A stretch of DNA of 64,000 nt from Phycisphaerae bacterium (GTDB lineage Bacteria; Chloroflexota; Anaerolineae; 4572-78; J111). A program made the translations under genes and the position numbers. The notes under the pieces are model-generated. The model was given only the letters and a program-made list of their open reading frames with translations, was not told where the DNA came from and did not search any database. This document shows positions 45,218-54,618 of this stretch, piece after piece. Where the stretch lies: NCBI GenBank assembly GCA_028285035.1, contig JANQQF010000006.1:62001-126000 (forward strand). The letters run 5' to 3'. The first letter of the stretch is position 1. Every line of letters begins with the position of its first letter.

Positions 45218-46066
45218 TTGACACAACAAACCGAACCCGTCTGGAAAAAATATCTGACGGATTGGAATGAAGGGTTAGGGGTCGTCTATGAGCGGTTTGT
45301 ATTAAATGATTATCTGGACGAATTGGTCGACCAGTATCAAATACAAACCGTTCTGGAGGCCCCTTTATATGGTATGGCTGGGGTGAGCGGGATCAACTCC
45401 GTTCGGTTAGCTGAACGCGGCTGCAAGGTCACCCTCGTTGATAGTAATGCCGAACGGTTGGAGGGTGTGGCCAATATTTGGCAAGCCCTCAACCTCCCGG
45501 CCACCTTTATCCGTCACTATGATTTTACGCAATTACCCTTTGCCGATAATACCTTTGACCTGGCCTGGGAATGGGCTGGGTTGTGGTATTTGCCCAATGC
45601 AGAGGCACTCTTAAAAGAACTTGTTCGCGTCTCACGCAAGCTGGTCTTTGTAGCGATGCCCAACAACATTCAGGTCGGCTACCTCTTAAGAAAATACGTC
45701 ATCGATCGTGATTTCTTCCCGACGATTGATGAAAAGTGGGTGCAAATGGGCCGGATCAAGCAGACCTTACGCAACAACGGTCTTCAATTTGTCGATGAAG
45801 GGGTTTTGGACGTTCCCCCGTGGCCAGATACAGTAATGCCTGCGGCTGAGGTGCTAAAACGGCTGGGCATTAAGAGCGAGAAGTTGGACTCCCAATTCAC
45901 CGGCGATAATTGGACCTGGAGCACCATGGCCTATTATTTGGGGCAAGAACCTGACCTACGCGACCGGGTGATGCGTTATGCCTGGCTTGATCACGCGCCA
46001 GTCCCGTGGCAATTGAAGACAATCTGGGCACATCATCGATATGTCGTCGGCACCGTTTCAAAATAG
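45218..46066 (+). CDS. Class I SAM-dependent methyltransferase
   Basis: The frame starts TTG at 45218, six bases after ilvC, using GGAG at the end of that gene. The 282-aa protein has a Rossmann methyltransferase core: TVLEAPLYGMAGVSGINSVRLAERGC (motif I, split over 43-69), VTLVDSNAERLEGV (acidic loop), HYDFTQLPFADNTFDLAWEW (motifs II/III, near 107-126) and LKELVRVSRKLVFVAMP. Motif I is atypical, with PLYGMAG instead of GCGxG. The substrate is unknown. It sits between ilvC and a sugar-nucleotide epimerase, so it could modify a glycan or isoprenoid lipid. Confidence 0.85.
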   Translation: MTQQTEPVWKKYLTDWNEGLGVVYERFVLNDYLDELVDQYQIQTVLEAPLYGMAGVSGINSVRLAERGCKVTLVDSNAERLEGVANIWQALNLPATFIRHYDFTQLPFADNTFDLAWEWAGLWYLPNAEALLKELVRVSRKLVFVAMPNNIQVGYLLRKYVIDRDFFPTIDEKWVQMGRIKQTLRNNGLQFVDEGVLDVPPWPDTVMPAAEVLKRLGIKSEKLDSQFTGDNWTWSTMAYYLGQEPDLRDRVMRYAWLDHAPVPWQLKTIWAHHRYVVGTVSK

Positions 46067-46161
46067 GCGAAACAAATCCCTTAATTTTACATTCTGGAGA
46101 GAGATGGGTACATTGGTAGTGGTAAGTTGACACATCCAAACTATTTCCGAAGGAGTCCAAC

Positions 46162-47118
46162 ATGACAGTCCTGGTAACTGGAGCCGCAGGTTTTATCGGG
46201 AGCCATCTAACCGAAACCCTCTTGAAGCAAGGCAAACAGGTTGTAGCCATCGATAATTTCAACGATTACTACGATCCCGCCCGTAAACGAGCCAATGTGC
46301 TCAGTTTCAAAGCACATCCGAACCTCTCTTTGTATGAAGTTGACATCCGTGATGACGCGACCATCGATCAAATTTTTGCCGATCACAAACCCGAGTCCGT
46401 CGCTCACCTAGGGGCATACGGGGGGGTTCGATACTCGATTGGTCGAGCAAAACTCTACACCGAAGTCAACATCATGGGCACGGTTAATCTTCTGGAAGCG
46501 GCCCGTGCTGTAGGAACCGATATCTTTGTTTTTGCCTCAACCTCTTCCGTCTACGGGCACACCAAACAACTTCCCTTTACCGAAGAAGACCCGTGTAACT
46601 ATAGTCTCGCCCCTTATCCCGCCAGTAAAAAAGCCTGTGAAATTATGGGATACACCTACCATAATTTGCATCAGATGAACTTTACCGCCCTTCGCTTCTT
46701 CAGCGTTTATGGGCCAAAAGGCCGTCCTGATATGATGCCGTTTATGGTGACTGATCGGATTGTAAAGGGAGAAGAAATCAAGCTATTTGATGCTGGGCAG
46801 ATGAAACGGGATTGGACCTATGTGGAAGATATTGTCAGTGGGATTATCGCTGCATTAGAACGCCCCTTAGGCTATCAGCTGATCAATTTAGGGCGAGGCG
46901 AGCCGATTTTGATGGCCGATTTTGTCAATATCATTGAAGAGTTGGCTGGAAAAGATGCTGTCCTTTCTACCCCACCTGCTCCGGCGAGTGAACCCAAAAT
47001 CACCTTTGCCAATATCGACAAAGCTCGCAAGCTGCTTGACTATGAGCCAAAAACAGCCGTTGTCGATGGCTTGACCAATCTGTGGCATTGGTATCAAGCC
47101 GATGTCATGCCCAAATAG
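46162..47118 (+). CDS. NAD-dependent epimerase/dehydratase (UDP-glucuronate 4-epimerase-like)
   Basis: This 318-aa short-chain sugar-nucleotide enzyme has the NAD loop TGAAGFIGSH (6-15), the VDIRDD strand and AHLGAYGGVRYSI near 81-93. The latter resembles the VHLAAQAGVRYS motif of UDP-glucuronate 4-epimerases. The catalytic pair is Tyr152/Lys156 in YPASKK, with Ser-Thr in ASTSSVYG. RFFSVYGPKGRPDM continues the pattern. It should supply an epimerised sugar nucleotide for surface glycan assembly. It ends three bases before the flippase-like gene. Confidence 0.92.
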   Translation: MTVLVTGAAGFIGSHLTETLLKQGKQVVAIDNFNDYYDPARKRANVLSFKAHPNLSLYEVDIRDDATIDQIFADHKPESVAHLGAYGGVRYSIGRAKLYTEVNIMGTVNLLEAARAVGTDIFVFASTSSVYGHTKQLPFTEEDPCNYSLAPYPASKKACEIMGYTYHNLHQMNFTALRFFSVYGPKGRPDMMPFMVTDRIVKGEEIKLFDAGQMKRDWTYVEDIVSGIIAALERPLGYQLINLGRGEPILMADFVNIIEELAGKDAVLSTPPAPASEPKITFANIDKARKLLDYEPKTAVVDGLTNLWHWYQADVMPK

Positions 47119-47121
47119 AAA

Positions 47122-48204
47122 ATGAAAAAGTTCCGCCGCCTCCTCATTTTACTCGTCCTAACCGTTCTCACGATTTTTGCCTTGCTGTATCTAGCAGGTA
47201 TCGATGACATTAGCGCTGAATTGGAGCGAGTAAATTGGGGGTGGATGGCATTTGTAGTCGTAATCTTCTACTCGACCATCATTGTGCGGGGCACCCGCTG
47301 GCATCGCATTCTCAAAACAATGGGTTGGTCCCCTTCTTTAATCTACACCTCCTCGCTGATGATTGCAGGCCTTTTTGTGAGTGCCATTCTGCCCGCCCGA
47401 TTGGGTGATGTGGGCCGGGTTGCCTTTCTACGACAAGATCACAAAGTCCCCATCGCCCAAGGGGTGGCCTCAATCGCTACTGAGCGGGCCCTTGATGTGT
47501 GTTCAATTTTGGTGCTCACCATTTTAGGTAGTTATTGGGCCTTGCAAGGGCGTATCCCGGCAGACTATCTTCAATTGATATGGATTACCAGTGGCCTGCT
47601 ACTAATTGGTTTGCTCGCCTTATTCACCATCCCCACAATAGAAAAATGGTTACGGCATCCCCTATTTTGGTCCGCCGAAAATTCTGATGGATTAGCTTCG
47701 TCGGGAGTATTTGGCAGAGTCTGGGCAATTTACCATAAGATACTAGACTTTGGTTTTTCGATGATCAATGCGGTTCGGGCTTTAGGAAAACACCCCGCGA
47801 CTTTGATGATCGTATTCCTGGAAAGCCTCTATATCTGGCTAGGCGACGCCTTGCTCCTCCATTTTTCCTTGGTCAGTATCGCCAGCGCCATTCCCCTTGG
47901 TGTGAGTATTTTTAGCATGATGGTGGCTGATTTGATCTCAGCCGTACCCATCACACCGGGTGCAATAGGTCAATTTGAGGTGGCGGTCGCTGCAATCCTG
48001 GCGGGGCTTGGTATTAATCGTGGAGATGCTGCTTTAGCTGCGGTCTTACTACGCTTGGTCAGTATGTGGACGCTGATCCCAATGAGCGCTTTAGTGACGT
48101 ATCTCTTTGGATTTGCTCGGATGATTGAACTTAATCAAACTGATTTAGGGAAAGAAATGATCGACTCTCCCCCAGTTTCTTCAGCAACTGCTGTTGAAGG
48201 ATAG
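47122..48204 (+). CDS. YbhN/LPG-synthase-TM family membrane protein (flippase-like)
   Basis: This 360-aa protein has about eight membrane helices and the family sequence IVRGTRWHRIL (about 53-63), LFVSAILPARLGDVGRVAFL (84-103) and a late SAVPITPGAIGQFEVAVAAI (about 273-292). UPF0104/LPG_synthase_TM proteins are often found with glycosyltransferases and are thought to help flip or modify lipid carriers. No MprF-like synthase domain is attached. It is coupled to the epimerase (3-nt gap) and followed by a strong terminator, so methyltransferase-epimerase-flippase probably forms one transcript. Confidence 0.9.
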   Translation: MKKFRRLLILLVLTVLTIFALLYLAGIDDISAELERVNWGWMAFVVVIFYSTIIVRGTRWHRILKTMGWSPSLIYTSSLMIAGLFVSAILPARLGDVGRVAFLRQDHKVPIAQGVASIATERALDVCSILVLTILGSYWALQGRIPADYLQLIWITSGLLLIGLLALFTIPTIEKWLRHPLFWSAENSDGLASSGVFGRVWAIYHKILDFGFSMINAVRALGKHPATLMIVFLESLYIWLGDALLLHFSLVSIASAIPLGVSIFSMMVADLISAVPITPGAIGQFEVAVAAILAGLGINRGDAALAAVLLRLVSMWTLIPMSALVTYLFGFARMIELNQTDLGKEMIDSPPVSSATAVEG

Positions 48205-48220
48205 TTAGCTTTTAGCATGG

Positions 48221-48255
48221 ATCAAGAGGCCGAAATGATATTTCGGCCTCTTGAT
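48221..48255. terminator. Strong hairpin terminator
   Basis: A perfect 16-bp stem (ATCAAGAGGCCGAAAT and complement) around GAT, 17 nt after the YbhN-like stop, followed by ATTTAG. It separates this transcript from the GT-C gene. Confidence 0.75.
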
Positions 48256-48273
48256 ATTTAGATTGAATGTATC

Positions 48274-50082
48274 ATGATTAATCGAATTCAAAATATCTAT
48301 CAAAAACACACGGACTTTTTTCTACTCTTAATTTTGTTTGTTGTGTTTCGAATTTTGACCCTAGCCGCCTTTCGCCCAGGGGGCCTCGTCCTCGATTTCT
48401 CCGATTTTTATTGGTATCGTGGGCTAGCCGAGCTAACCCGACAAGGCTACTACCCCTACGACAATTTGTGGACAACCTACCCACCGCTTTTTCCCGTGGT
48501 GATGATCGCGTTCTATCAACTGAGTGTACTAATCCCCCCTTGGGAGCATGCCAATCTATGGTTCACCTTACTCCTCGGCGGGTTCTTCCTGTTATTTGAA
48601 ATCGGCAACTTTATTTTGCTCTATCTCTTTGGCCTGAAACTATTTGATGATGACTCAGACACCAACGCTGATGTTAATCAGCCCAATGAGCCAATCTCAC
48701 TATCCAGCCGTGCGCTGCGTCCCTGTTGGATTTATGCGGGGTTATTTGTGCCCGTTTATACGTTAACGGGTTGGTTTGAGAGTTATCCGCTCTTTTTCTT
48801 TCTGTTGAGCCTCTATCTCCTGTTGCAAAAACGCCCCTATTTAAGCGCGCTATTTACAGGCATCGGCTTTATGATCAAGCTCATACCTCTGATCTTAACG
48901 CCAATTGCCATTCAATTGTTGTCACAACGACGCTATGCCCTTTCTTTTTCACAAGGAAAATTCTCGTTATCCCAGTCAGATAAACCGCTGATCACGTTTC
49001 CATTCGATCTACTTCGGAGTATTCTCTATTTTGCTATCTTTGTCGGAACTGTAATTGTCATCGCGCTCCCCTTCTACCAAATGAACCCTGATCTGATCTT
49101 TGGTCCTCAACTGATCACCGGGGCGCGCCAGCCTTGGGAAACGGTATGGGCCTTGATTGATAACAATTATGAGTATGGTATCATCCCCCTTGATATGCGG
49201 GATCTTAGCTGGACTCCCGGCGATGCTCCGCCAACTCAGATTCCTTGGTTGCTGGTGACTGGATTGTTCGCTCTAGTCTATGCCTTCTTCTACTCCCGCA
49301 AGTTAGATTGGCATCGTCCTCGCAACACTGTAGCATTTGCAGGGTTTACGCTTTGTTTATTTTTGATTTGGTCTAAGGGGTATAGTCCCCAATGGCTCGG
49401 CTGGCCTCTATTTTTCACGGCCTTATTATTACCCAACCTGCGTGGCGTGATTTATGCGATGATTTTAAGCTTGGGCAACATTATTGAGGCCAATTTCTTC
49501 TTCATTATCTTTCCTGAGGATCGGTGGCTTTTAGCTACAGTCGTTATTATTCGCACCTTTCTATTCCTCGTGTTAGCCATTGAGTTCTTACTCTTAATCT
49601 GGCCACAATTGGTCACGCCGCAAGTTGAACGAGCACGGTCTTGGGGGATTACGATTTTTGTCGCCCTTTTGCTAATTGGGGCAATTCCGGCGGGGCAACA
49701 GTTGGGCCAGAGCTACTTCACACAGCGAAAAAATCAAAGCCCTTATGCGGCAACGATTGAGCGCCTACAGGGTGAAACCGTCACTGGCGCACTTCTACTC
49801 AATGACCACAGTGTTTATGATTGGTTTTACCCGTACTTACGTCAGACCTATTCGTTGTCGATGTTGGACGATTACGACCCACCTGATTCTTCAGTGGAAG
49901 AACGAACGATGGTTCAACTGAACAATATTCGCAGCCAAACGGACGTCCTCTGGGTTTACGATGCCAACGCAGCTGTAACTTCACCCTCAGAAGAGGTATT
50001 GATGCAATGGTTGAACAATACATCACCAGCCCATTTACAAGATATTGATGGCGGAAGATTATATTTATTCATTCTTCAATGA
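48274..50082 (+). CDS. GT-C fold membrane glycosyltransferase (DUF2029/GT87-like)
   Basis: This 602-aa protein has about 11-12 membrane helices. After helix 1 comes an extracytoplasmic loop with acidic residues (VLDFSDFYWYRGLAELT, about 41-57) and YYPYDNLWTTYPPLFPVV. Both are typical of GT-C enzymes that use polyprenyl-phosphate sugars. The C-terminal ~100 residues form a soluble domain. It should transfer a mannose-like sugar outside the membrane, although donor and acceptor are unknown. It follows the YbhN-like gene but behind a strong terminator, so it likely has its own promoter. Confidence 0.85.
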   Translation: MINRIQNIYQKHTDFFLLLILFVVFRILTLAAFRPGGLVLDFSDFYWYRGLAELTRQGYYPYDNLWTTYPPLFPVVMIAFYQLSVLIPPWEHANLWFTLLLGGFFLLFEIGNFILLYLFGLKLFDDDSDTNADVNQPNEPISLSSRALRPCWIYAGLFVPVYTLTGWFESYPLFFFLLSLYLLLQKRPYLSALFTGIGFMIKLIPLILTPIAIQLLSQRRYALSFSQGKFSLSQSDKPLITFPFDLLRSILYFAIFVGTVIVIALPFYQMNPDLIFGPQLITGARQPWETVWALIDNNYEYGIIPLDMRDLSWTPGDAPPTQIPWLLVTGLFALVYAFFYSRKLDWHRPRNTVAFAGFTLCLFLIWSKGYSPQWLGWPLFFTALLLPNLRGVIYAMILSLGNIIEANFFFIIFPEDRWLLATVVIIRTFLFLVLAIEFLLLIWPQLVTPQVERARSWGITIFVALLLIGAIPAGQQLGQSYFTQRKNQSPYAATIERLQGETVTGALLLNDHSVYDWFYPYLRQTYSLSMLDDYDPPDSSVEERTMVQLNNIRSQTDVLWVYDANAAVTSPSEEVLMQWLNNTSPAHLQDIDGGRLYLFILQ

Positions 50083-50118
50083 TTGACCAAGTGATGTAAA
50101 ATCGCAAATCATTCACTA

Positions 50119-50147
50119 TTGACATCACTTTAGATATATGTTAAGAT
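50119..50147 (+). promoter_or_regulatory. Promoter of the VapBC-like pair (TTGACA-N17-TAAGAT)
   Basis: Perfect -35, 17-nt spacer, 4/6 -10 match, and GGAGGTG just before the antitoxin ATG at 50177. Confidence 0.65.
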
Positions 50148-50176
50148 TCCAGCTATAGTAGTGCGGAGGTGATGTC

Positions 50177-50488
50177 ATGCATCGATTACAAATTTCATTA
50201 ACCCAAACACAATATGAATTTCTGAAATCAGAGGCCTTTAGTCGAGAAAAAAGCATGTCAGCTGTGCTCAGGTTGCTGCTTGATGAAATTATTCAAGATA
50301 GACAGCAGGTGATACTAAACGAGGACCCAATCTGGCAGGCTATTGGGGTTGGGCACGAAATAAATGGCCCCACGGATGTTAGTGTGAATGTGGATAAATA
50401 TCTTTATGGAGAGCGCGTCGAGCCAGCTAGCAAACCCGCATTGCAGCTAAAAGTGGCCGAGGAGTCGGATGAGTACAATATTGATTGA
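50177..50488 (+). CDS. Putative antitoxin (RHH-like N-terminus)
   Basis: This 103-aa protein begins MHRLQISLTQTQYEFLKSEAF, a strand-helix-helix start typical of ribbon-helix-helix antitoxins, followed by KSMSAVLRLLLDEII. The acidic C-terminal half would neutralise the toxin. The start follows GGAGGTG. It overlaps the PIN toxin gene by 20 nt, the usual coupling of antitoxin and toxin. Members of this kind bind their own promoter; no clear palindrome is seen there. The link to the VapB class is by context. Confidence 0.82.
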   Translation: MHRLQISLTQTQYEFLKSEAFSREKSMSAVLRLLLDEIIQDRQQVILNEDPIWQAIGVGHEINGPTDVSVNVDKYLYGERVEPASKPALQLKVAEESDEYNID

Positions 50489-50873
50489 TACCAGTGCCTT
50501 GCACGCGCTTAATTATGTGAGAGATGACCATCACCTTCAGGCGGTGAGTTACTTCAAATCAGTCGCTGGCCGAGTAAAGCCAATTTTAACAGAGTATGTC
50601 TTTATCGAGACGATGAACTTAACCAAAGCTCGCTTGGGACCTACTTATGCGATTTCCTTTGGACAACATTTGAGGGCGAGTAAAGCGTTCTATCCGGTGA
50701 TGATGACAGACCAGGATAAACGAGACACTTGGGAAATTTTCGAGCGGTACGATGATAAAGCGTGGAGTTATGTCGATTGTTCCTTATTTGCGTTGGCCCA
50801 AAGGTTAAAGCTCAAACGAATTTTTACATTTGACCGCCATTTTCAACAGATGGGCCTGGAAATTGTCCCCTAG
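50469..50873 (+). CDS. PIN-domain ribonuclease toxin (VapC-like)
   Basis: This 134-aa single PIN domain carries the acidic metal-binding residues: Asp7 (LIDTSALHAL), Glu42 or Glu47 (LTEYVFIETMN), Asp103 (YVDCSLFALA) and Asp122 (FTFDRHF). VapC toxins cut tRNA or rRNA when freed from their antitoxin. The frame starts ATG at 50469 with GAGGAG in front, inside the antitoxin gene. A 22-bp perfect hairpin follows the stop. The type II toxin-antitoxin assignment is well supported; the RNA target is not predictable. Confidence 0.92.
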   Translation: MSTILIDTSALHALNYVRDDHHLQAVSYFKSVAGRVKPILTEYVFIETMNLTKARLGPTYAISFGQHLRASKAFYPVMMTDQDKRDTWEIFERYDDKAWSYVDCSLFALAQRLKLKRIFTFDRHFQQMGLEIVP

Positions 50874-50890
50874 ACTAAGGTTTCCAAAAG

Positions 50891-50936
50891 AAAGCAAAAA
50901 GGGCGTAGATCAGTTGATCTACGCCCTTTTTGCTTT
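50891..50936. terminator. Long bidirectional terminator (22-bp perfect stem)
   Basis: The stem core GGGCGTAGATCA and its complement meet around GT, flanked by AAAAA and TTTTT, so each strand ends in a T tract. It separates the convergent PIN toxin and patatin genes. Confidence 0.9.
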
Positions 50937-50948
50937 ACACTACAGTTT

Positions 50949-52604
50949 TTATAAATCTAGCGGCTTGGCAATCGCTTCTTTGATTGCGGGAATCATATTT
51001 CGCGCTGACTCTTCCCCTAACTTAACAATATCTTGAACCTGACTAAAATCGAGGGTGTGCTCAGCCGAGACTTTATGATGAATCAAGATGTCAACGAAGG
51101 GGAGCTGTTTGCTAACAACTTCAGCCTCCATTGAACTAAAGATATTGAAGACAATTTGGAAAATACTTGGCGTTTTATCGCGGCGTCCGCTAAAAGAGTC
51201 GCGCAAGGGTTGGATGACACTGGATGCGATCACGATATCTGCCCCTTGGTGACGTAAAATGTTAGCAGGTAAGGGATTGACGATCCCGCCATCAACAAAG
51301 TATCGATTGCGATAGTGCCAGGGTTCAACCATCACTGGGATACTTAAACTGGCTCGAATGGCTTGAGCTAGTGATCCCGTATTAAAGATTACCTCATCCC
51401 CTGTAAGAATATCAGCAGCAATAATATAAAGAGGTAGGTCTAGTTCCTCAAAATTTTTATCATCAACCCAGCGCTCAATAATTTTCAGTGCTTTACGCCC
51501 CTTTAAAATGCCTGTTCTGGGCGGGATATTAAAATCCCAGTTTGGAAAACGATTAGCGGACTGCATATCAACAACTAATTCTTCATATCGTTTCCAAGGC
51601 CAACTTGCAGCAAAGAAACTACCAAACAGGCCGCCTGCACTGGTGCCCGCCACCATATCAATCGGAATGTTTTCCTCCATCAAGACCTTAAACACACCCA
51701 GGTGAGCCAAGCCCCGTGAACCACCACTTGATAAAGCCAAACCAATGGTTCGGTTCGTTAATCGACGGGCAATTCGCCCAGGTTCATCAAGATCCACCCC
51801 TTTGGTCGTCCACACATCCTGCTTTTGAGTACAAGTGCCCAGCCAGCGGCTCGGTTGCCCAATCACAACAACTGTATCAGACAAAGACACCGCTTTTTTA
51901 TTGAGTTCTTCGGCTCGATCAGGTACCAGGAGAATGACGTGTTTATATTTTTCAACTTGATGGCTTAAGATGCGAGGGAGATAGGCCTCATCTAAATGGT
52001 CATTGTCCAGCACCATGATGCCTTTATCAGCCACGGTTTTGGGAGGATGTGCTGTCCCTGGCAAGGGAAGAATACCGATATCATTATTAAAATAATCATG
52101 CAGTGCTTCAGCCAACTCAAAGCCACCCCAGGCAGCCGTTTCTTCGAGGTCACGATTGGTAACAAGCGCTGTGATTTGCCGCTTGACGTGACGACGGGTA
52201 CCGCGAGTCGTTGACACCAATCGTTGGCTCAACTCCTTCATCATTTCCAAGCCAATGGCTGGACGGGTTGACAACAATTCCTCAAAGTCGTTCTTCTTTA
52301 ATGCCCATAGTTCAGCATCAATCATCACCTGGAGGCTGGCTGTACGAGGTTGAGCCAAGAGCAATGAGATTTCACCGACAAAACTACCCGGCCCCAAATG
52401 AGCAATATCACCGGCATCCCGCCCAACAACGCCAACTTGGCCTGACTCAACCAGATACATTGTATCGCCGACCTCATCTTCTCTAAAGATGAAATCCCCT
52501 TTTTTGTAACTGACCTTGGTTAGGCGATTGGCAATGTGACGTAGATCTTCATTGCTCAAATTTTTAAAGAGGGGAATACTTCGCAAAATATAAATTGGTG
52601 CCAA
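50949..52604 (-). CDS. Cyclic-nucleotide-binding domain fused to patatin-like phospholipase
   Basis: The frame starts TTG at 52604 after GGGAG. Residues ~5-125 form a cNMP-binding beta-barrel (FKNLSNEDLRHIA; GSFVGEISLLLAQPRTASLQ, the phosphate-binding cassette). A linker domain lies at ~140-275. The patatin domain has the oxyanion loop ALSSGGSRGLAH, nucleophile GTSAGG with Ser322 and DGG with Asp438, so the Ser-Asp dyad is intact. This layout matches the neuropathy-target-esterase/YlbK-like group: a lipid hydrolase gated by a nucleotide. It is divergent from a Ser/Thr kinase gene across 180 nt. Confidence 0.93.
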   Translation of the reverse strand: MAPIYILRSIPLFKNLSNEDLRHIANRLTKVSYKKGDFIFREDEVGDTMYLVESGQVGVVGRDAGDIAHLGPGSFVGEISLLLAQPRTASLQVMIDAELWALKKNDFEELLSTRPAIGLEMMKELSQRLVSTTRGTRRHVKRQITALVTNRDLEETAAWGGFELAEALHDYFNNDIGILPLPGTAHPPKTVADKGIMVLDNDHLDEAYLPRILSHQVEKYKHVILLVPDRAEELNKKAVSLSDTVVVIGQPSRWLGTCTQKQDVWTTKGVDLDEPGRIARRLTNRTIGLALSSGGSRGLAHLGVFKVLMEENIPIDMVAGTSAGGLFGSFFAASWPWKRYEELVVDMQSANRFPNWDFNIPPRTGILKGRKALKIIERWVDDKNFEELDLPLYIIAADILTGDEVIFNTGSLAQAIRASLSIPVMVEPWHYRNRYFVDGGIVNPLPANILRHQGADIVIASSVIQPLRDSFSGRRDKTPSIFQIVFNIFSSMEAEVVSKQLPFVDILIHHKVSAEHTLDFSQVQDIVKLGEESARNMIPAIKEAIAKPLDL

Positions 52605-52784
52605 CTGTATTGTTCTCCCAAAGAAACATATCCGCCCTCATTATAAGCGGATTGCGTAACAAGGTCAATGTATCTTTTTTTGCTAAATATCAAGCGTTTG
52701 AAGATATGACTTTAGGCCTAAAAATAGTAGGAAGGTGTTCCCAATTATTTTACCTATTGTTCAGGGAATGGTACAATTTATTTG

Positions 52785-54359
52785 ATGATGCGGCAAAAAA
52801 TCGGACGTTACGAAATAAAATCAGAACTAGGTCGTGGGGGCATGGCTACCGTTTACCTCGCCCATGATCCCACCTTTCAACGCGATGTTGCTATCAAGAT
52901 TTTGCCTCGAGAATTTTTACACGATCCAACGTTTCGGGCACGGTTTCAGCGAGAAGCCCGAACAGTGGGGCAGCTTGAGCATCCAGCGATTGTCCCTGTC
53001 TATGATGTTGGAGAAGAAGATAGCCAGCCCTACTTAGTTATGCGCTATTTGGGGGGTGGCTCTCTTACTGAACGCTTGACTGACGAGCCAATGCCGCTCA
53101 AAGAGGTCATCTCCATTATCAATCGGATTGGCCCAGCTCTCGACGAAGCCCACCGTCAAGGAGTCATTCATCGTGATTTAAAGCCAGATAACCTCCTTTT
53201 TGATCATCGAGGGGATGTATTTATAACCGATTTTGGTATCGCCAAAATTTCACAAGGGGCAAGTACTAAATTAACGAGTGGTGGGGTGGTCATTGGCACG
53301 CCCGCTTATCTAAGCCCCGAACAGGCGAATGGCGACACGCTTGATGGACGCAGTGATATTTATGCTTTAGGTGTCCTTCTCTTTCAAATGTTAACAGGAC
53401 GTTTGCCTTATCAAGCCGATAACGCCATTGGCTATATTCTTAAGCATATTACGGAACCTGTGCCTAATATTCTGGTCCTCAATCCAAACTTACCTAGACG
53501 ATGTCATCAAGTGATGGTACAAGCGATGGCAAAATCACCTGATGATCGTTATGCAACGGCTGGCACATTCACAAATGCCTTTATTCAGGCAGTTGACCCT
53601 ACTGCTTGGCCGGATATGGACATAGCATTGGGGGAGACGCCAGAACAAAAATCTCAGGCCGCCGTTTCCGAGCCGGTGCAGGATGCTGTAACACCACCCA
53701 TCAAAAAATTATCAACGGCCCCGCTCTCTGATAAACCTGATATGAAAATCACCTGCCCAAAATGTCGGGCGGTGAATTCACGAGATAAACGCTTCTGCCG
53801 CATTTGTGGCACCCGTCTCAAAATTGATTGCATTCGGTGTCATACCGAAAATACGATTGAGTCAACCCACTGTGATAATTGTGGGGCACCGTTCAAACAA
53901 TTGCACGCGTCACGCCAAAAATCGACGCAGGCCAGACAACAAGCCGTTGTACAACGAACCGATGATGTTCGGATATCACAAGCTCGTCAATTGCGTGATA
54001 CATTGCGAATTTTAGTTGGGGATTTAGATAATCGACGAAAACGGGAAAATGCTTTACGTCAGCTAAATATGCTGAATAAGAAAGCATTTGATATTTTGTG
54101 GGAGATTTTATTAAATGATCGGGATATCGAGTCGCGCCTAGAAACGGCTAAAGTTTTAGGGATGATTTGTAAACGCAGTGATCTAAAGCAGAATATTCGT
54201 AAACAGGCAGTGGAAGCCTTGGTTGATGTCTTAAATGATCCAGAACCTCGGATGCGACAACAAGTTCAAGCTGATTTGCAAGAGATGGGGGAAGATCGAT
54301 CACGAGAAGTGTCAGATATTTTTAATGGTATTTTGGGATGGTTGAAGGGGAATGAATAG
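52785..54359 (+). CDS. Soluble Ser/Thr protein kinase with double zinc ribbon and HEAT-like tail
   Basis: Several start codons lie together (TTG 52782, ATG 52785, ATG 52788); none has a clear ribosome site. The 524-aa kinase has GRGGMATVYLA, Lys38 (VAIKIL), HRDLKPDN with Asp131, TDFGIAK with Asp149 and GTPAYLSPEQ. A linker of about 50 residues follows, then two zinc ribbons (Cys324/327/338/341 and Cys349/352/363/366). A helical region like HEAT repeats (~400-520) ends the protein. There is no membrane segment or PASTA domain, unlike PknB. The target is unknown. It is divergent from the cNMP-patatin gene. Confidence 0.93.
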   Translation: MMRQKIGRYEIKSELGRGGMATVYLAHDPTFQRDVAIKILPREFLHDPTFRARFQREARTVGQLEHPAIVPVYDVGEEDSQPYLVMRYLGGGSLTERLTDEPMPLKEVISIINRIGPALDEAHRQGVIHRDLKPDNLLFDHRGDVFITDFGIAKISQGASTKLTSGGVVIGTPAYLSPEQANGDTLDGRSDIYALGVLLFQMLTGRLPYQADNAIGYILKHITEPVPNILVLNPNLPRRCHQVMVQAMAKSPDDRYATAGTFTNAFIQAVDPTAWPDMDIALGETPEQKSQAAVSEPVQDAVTPPIKKLSTAPLSDKPDMKITCPKCRAVNSRDKRFCRICGTRLKIDCIRCHTENTIESTHCDNCGAPFKQLHASRQKSTQARQQAVVQRTDDVRISQARQLRDTLRILVGDLDNRRKRENALRQLNMLNKKAFDILWEILLNDRDIESRLETAKVLGMICKRSDLKQNIRKQAVEALVDVLNDPEPRMRQQVQADLQEMGEDRSREVSDIFNGILGWLKGNE

Positions 54360-54404
54360 AGATACTTTCTACACTTTGATTTACAAACTACAAATTGATA
54401 AAAC

Positions 54405-54438
54405 AAAAATGCGCTCGGAAATTTCTGAGCGCATTTTT
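54405..54438. terminator. Terminator after the kinase gene
   Basis: A 17-bp stem with one G-T pair (AAAAATGCGCTC... and complement), followed on the plus strand by TTTTTT (54433-54438), 46 nt past the kinase stop. It could also serve the opposite strand. Confidence 0.85.
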
Positions 54439-54533
54439 TATCATTAAGTATTTGGTAGAAAGTTTTAGGAAGTAAAGGATTACTCAAAAATCGAAACTCG
54501 CTTCAATATCACCAATTTCGCACCAAATTTGGA

Positions 54534-54618
54534 AAGTAAACGGCAAAATTTGCTCAATTTCAGGCTGTTTAAACCCAACTCTAAAATCTTATTTCCCAGA
54601 ACTTCTTGCCGTTTACTT
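54534..54618. repeat. 13-bp inverted repeat overlapping the aminotransferase stop
   Basis: AAGTAAACGGCAA (54534-54546) and its perfect complement (54606-54618) enclose 59 nt. The right arm covers the last bases of the aminotransferase gene. It could be a long-range mRNA end structure. Confidence 0.45.
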
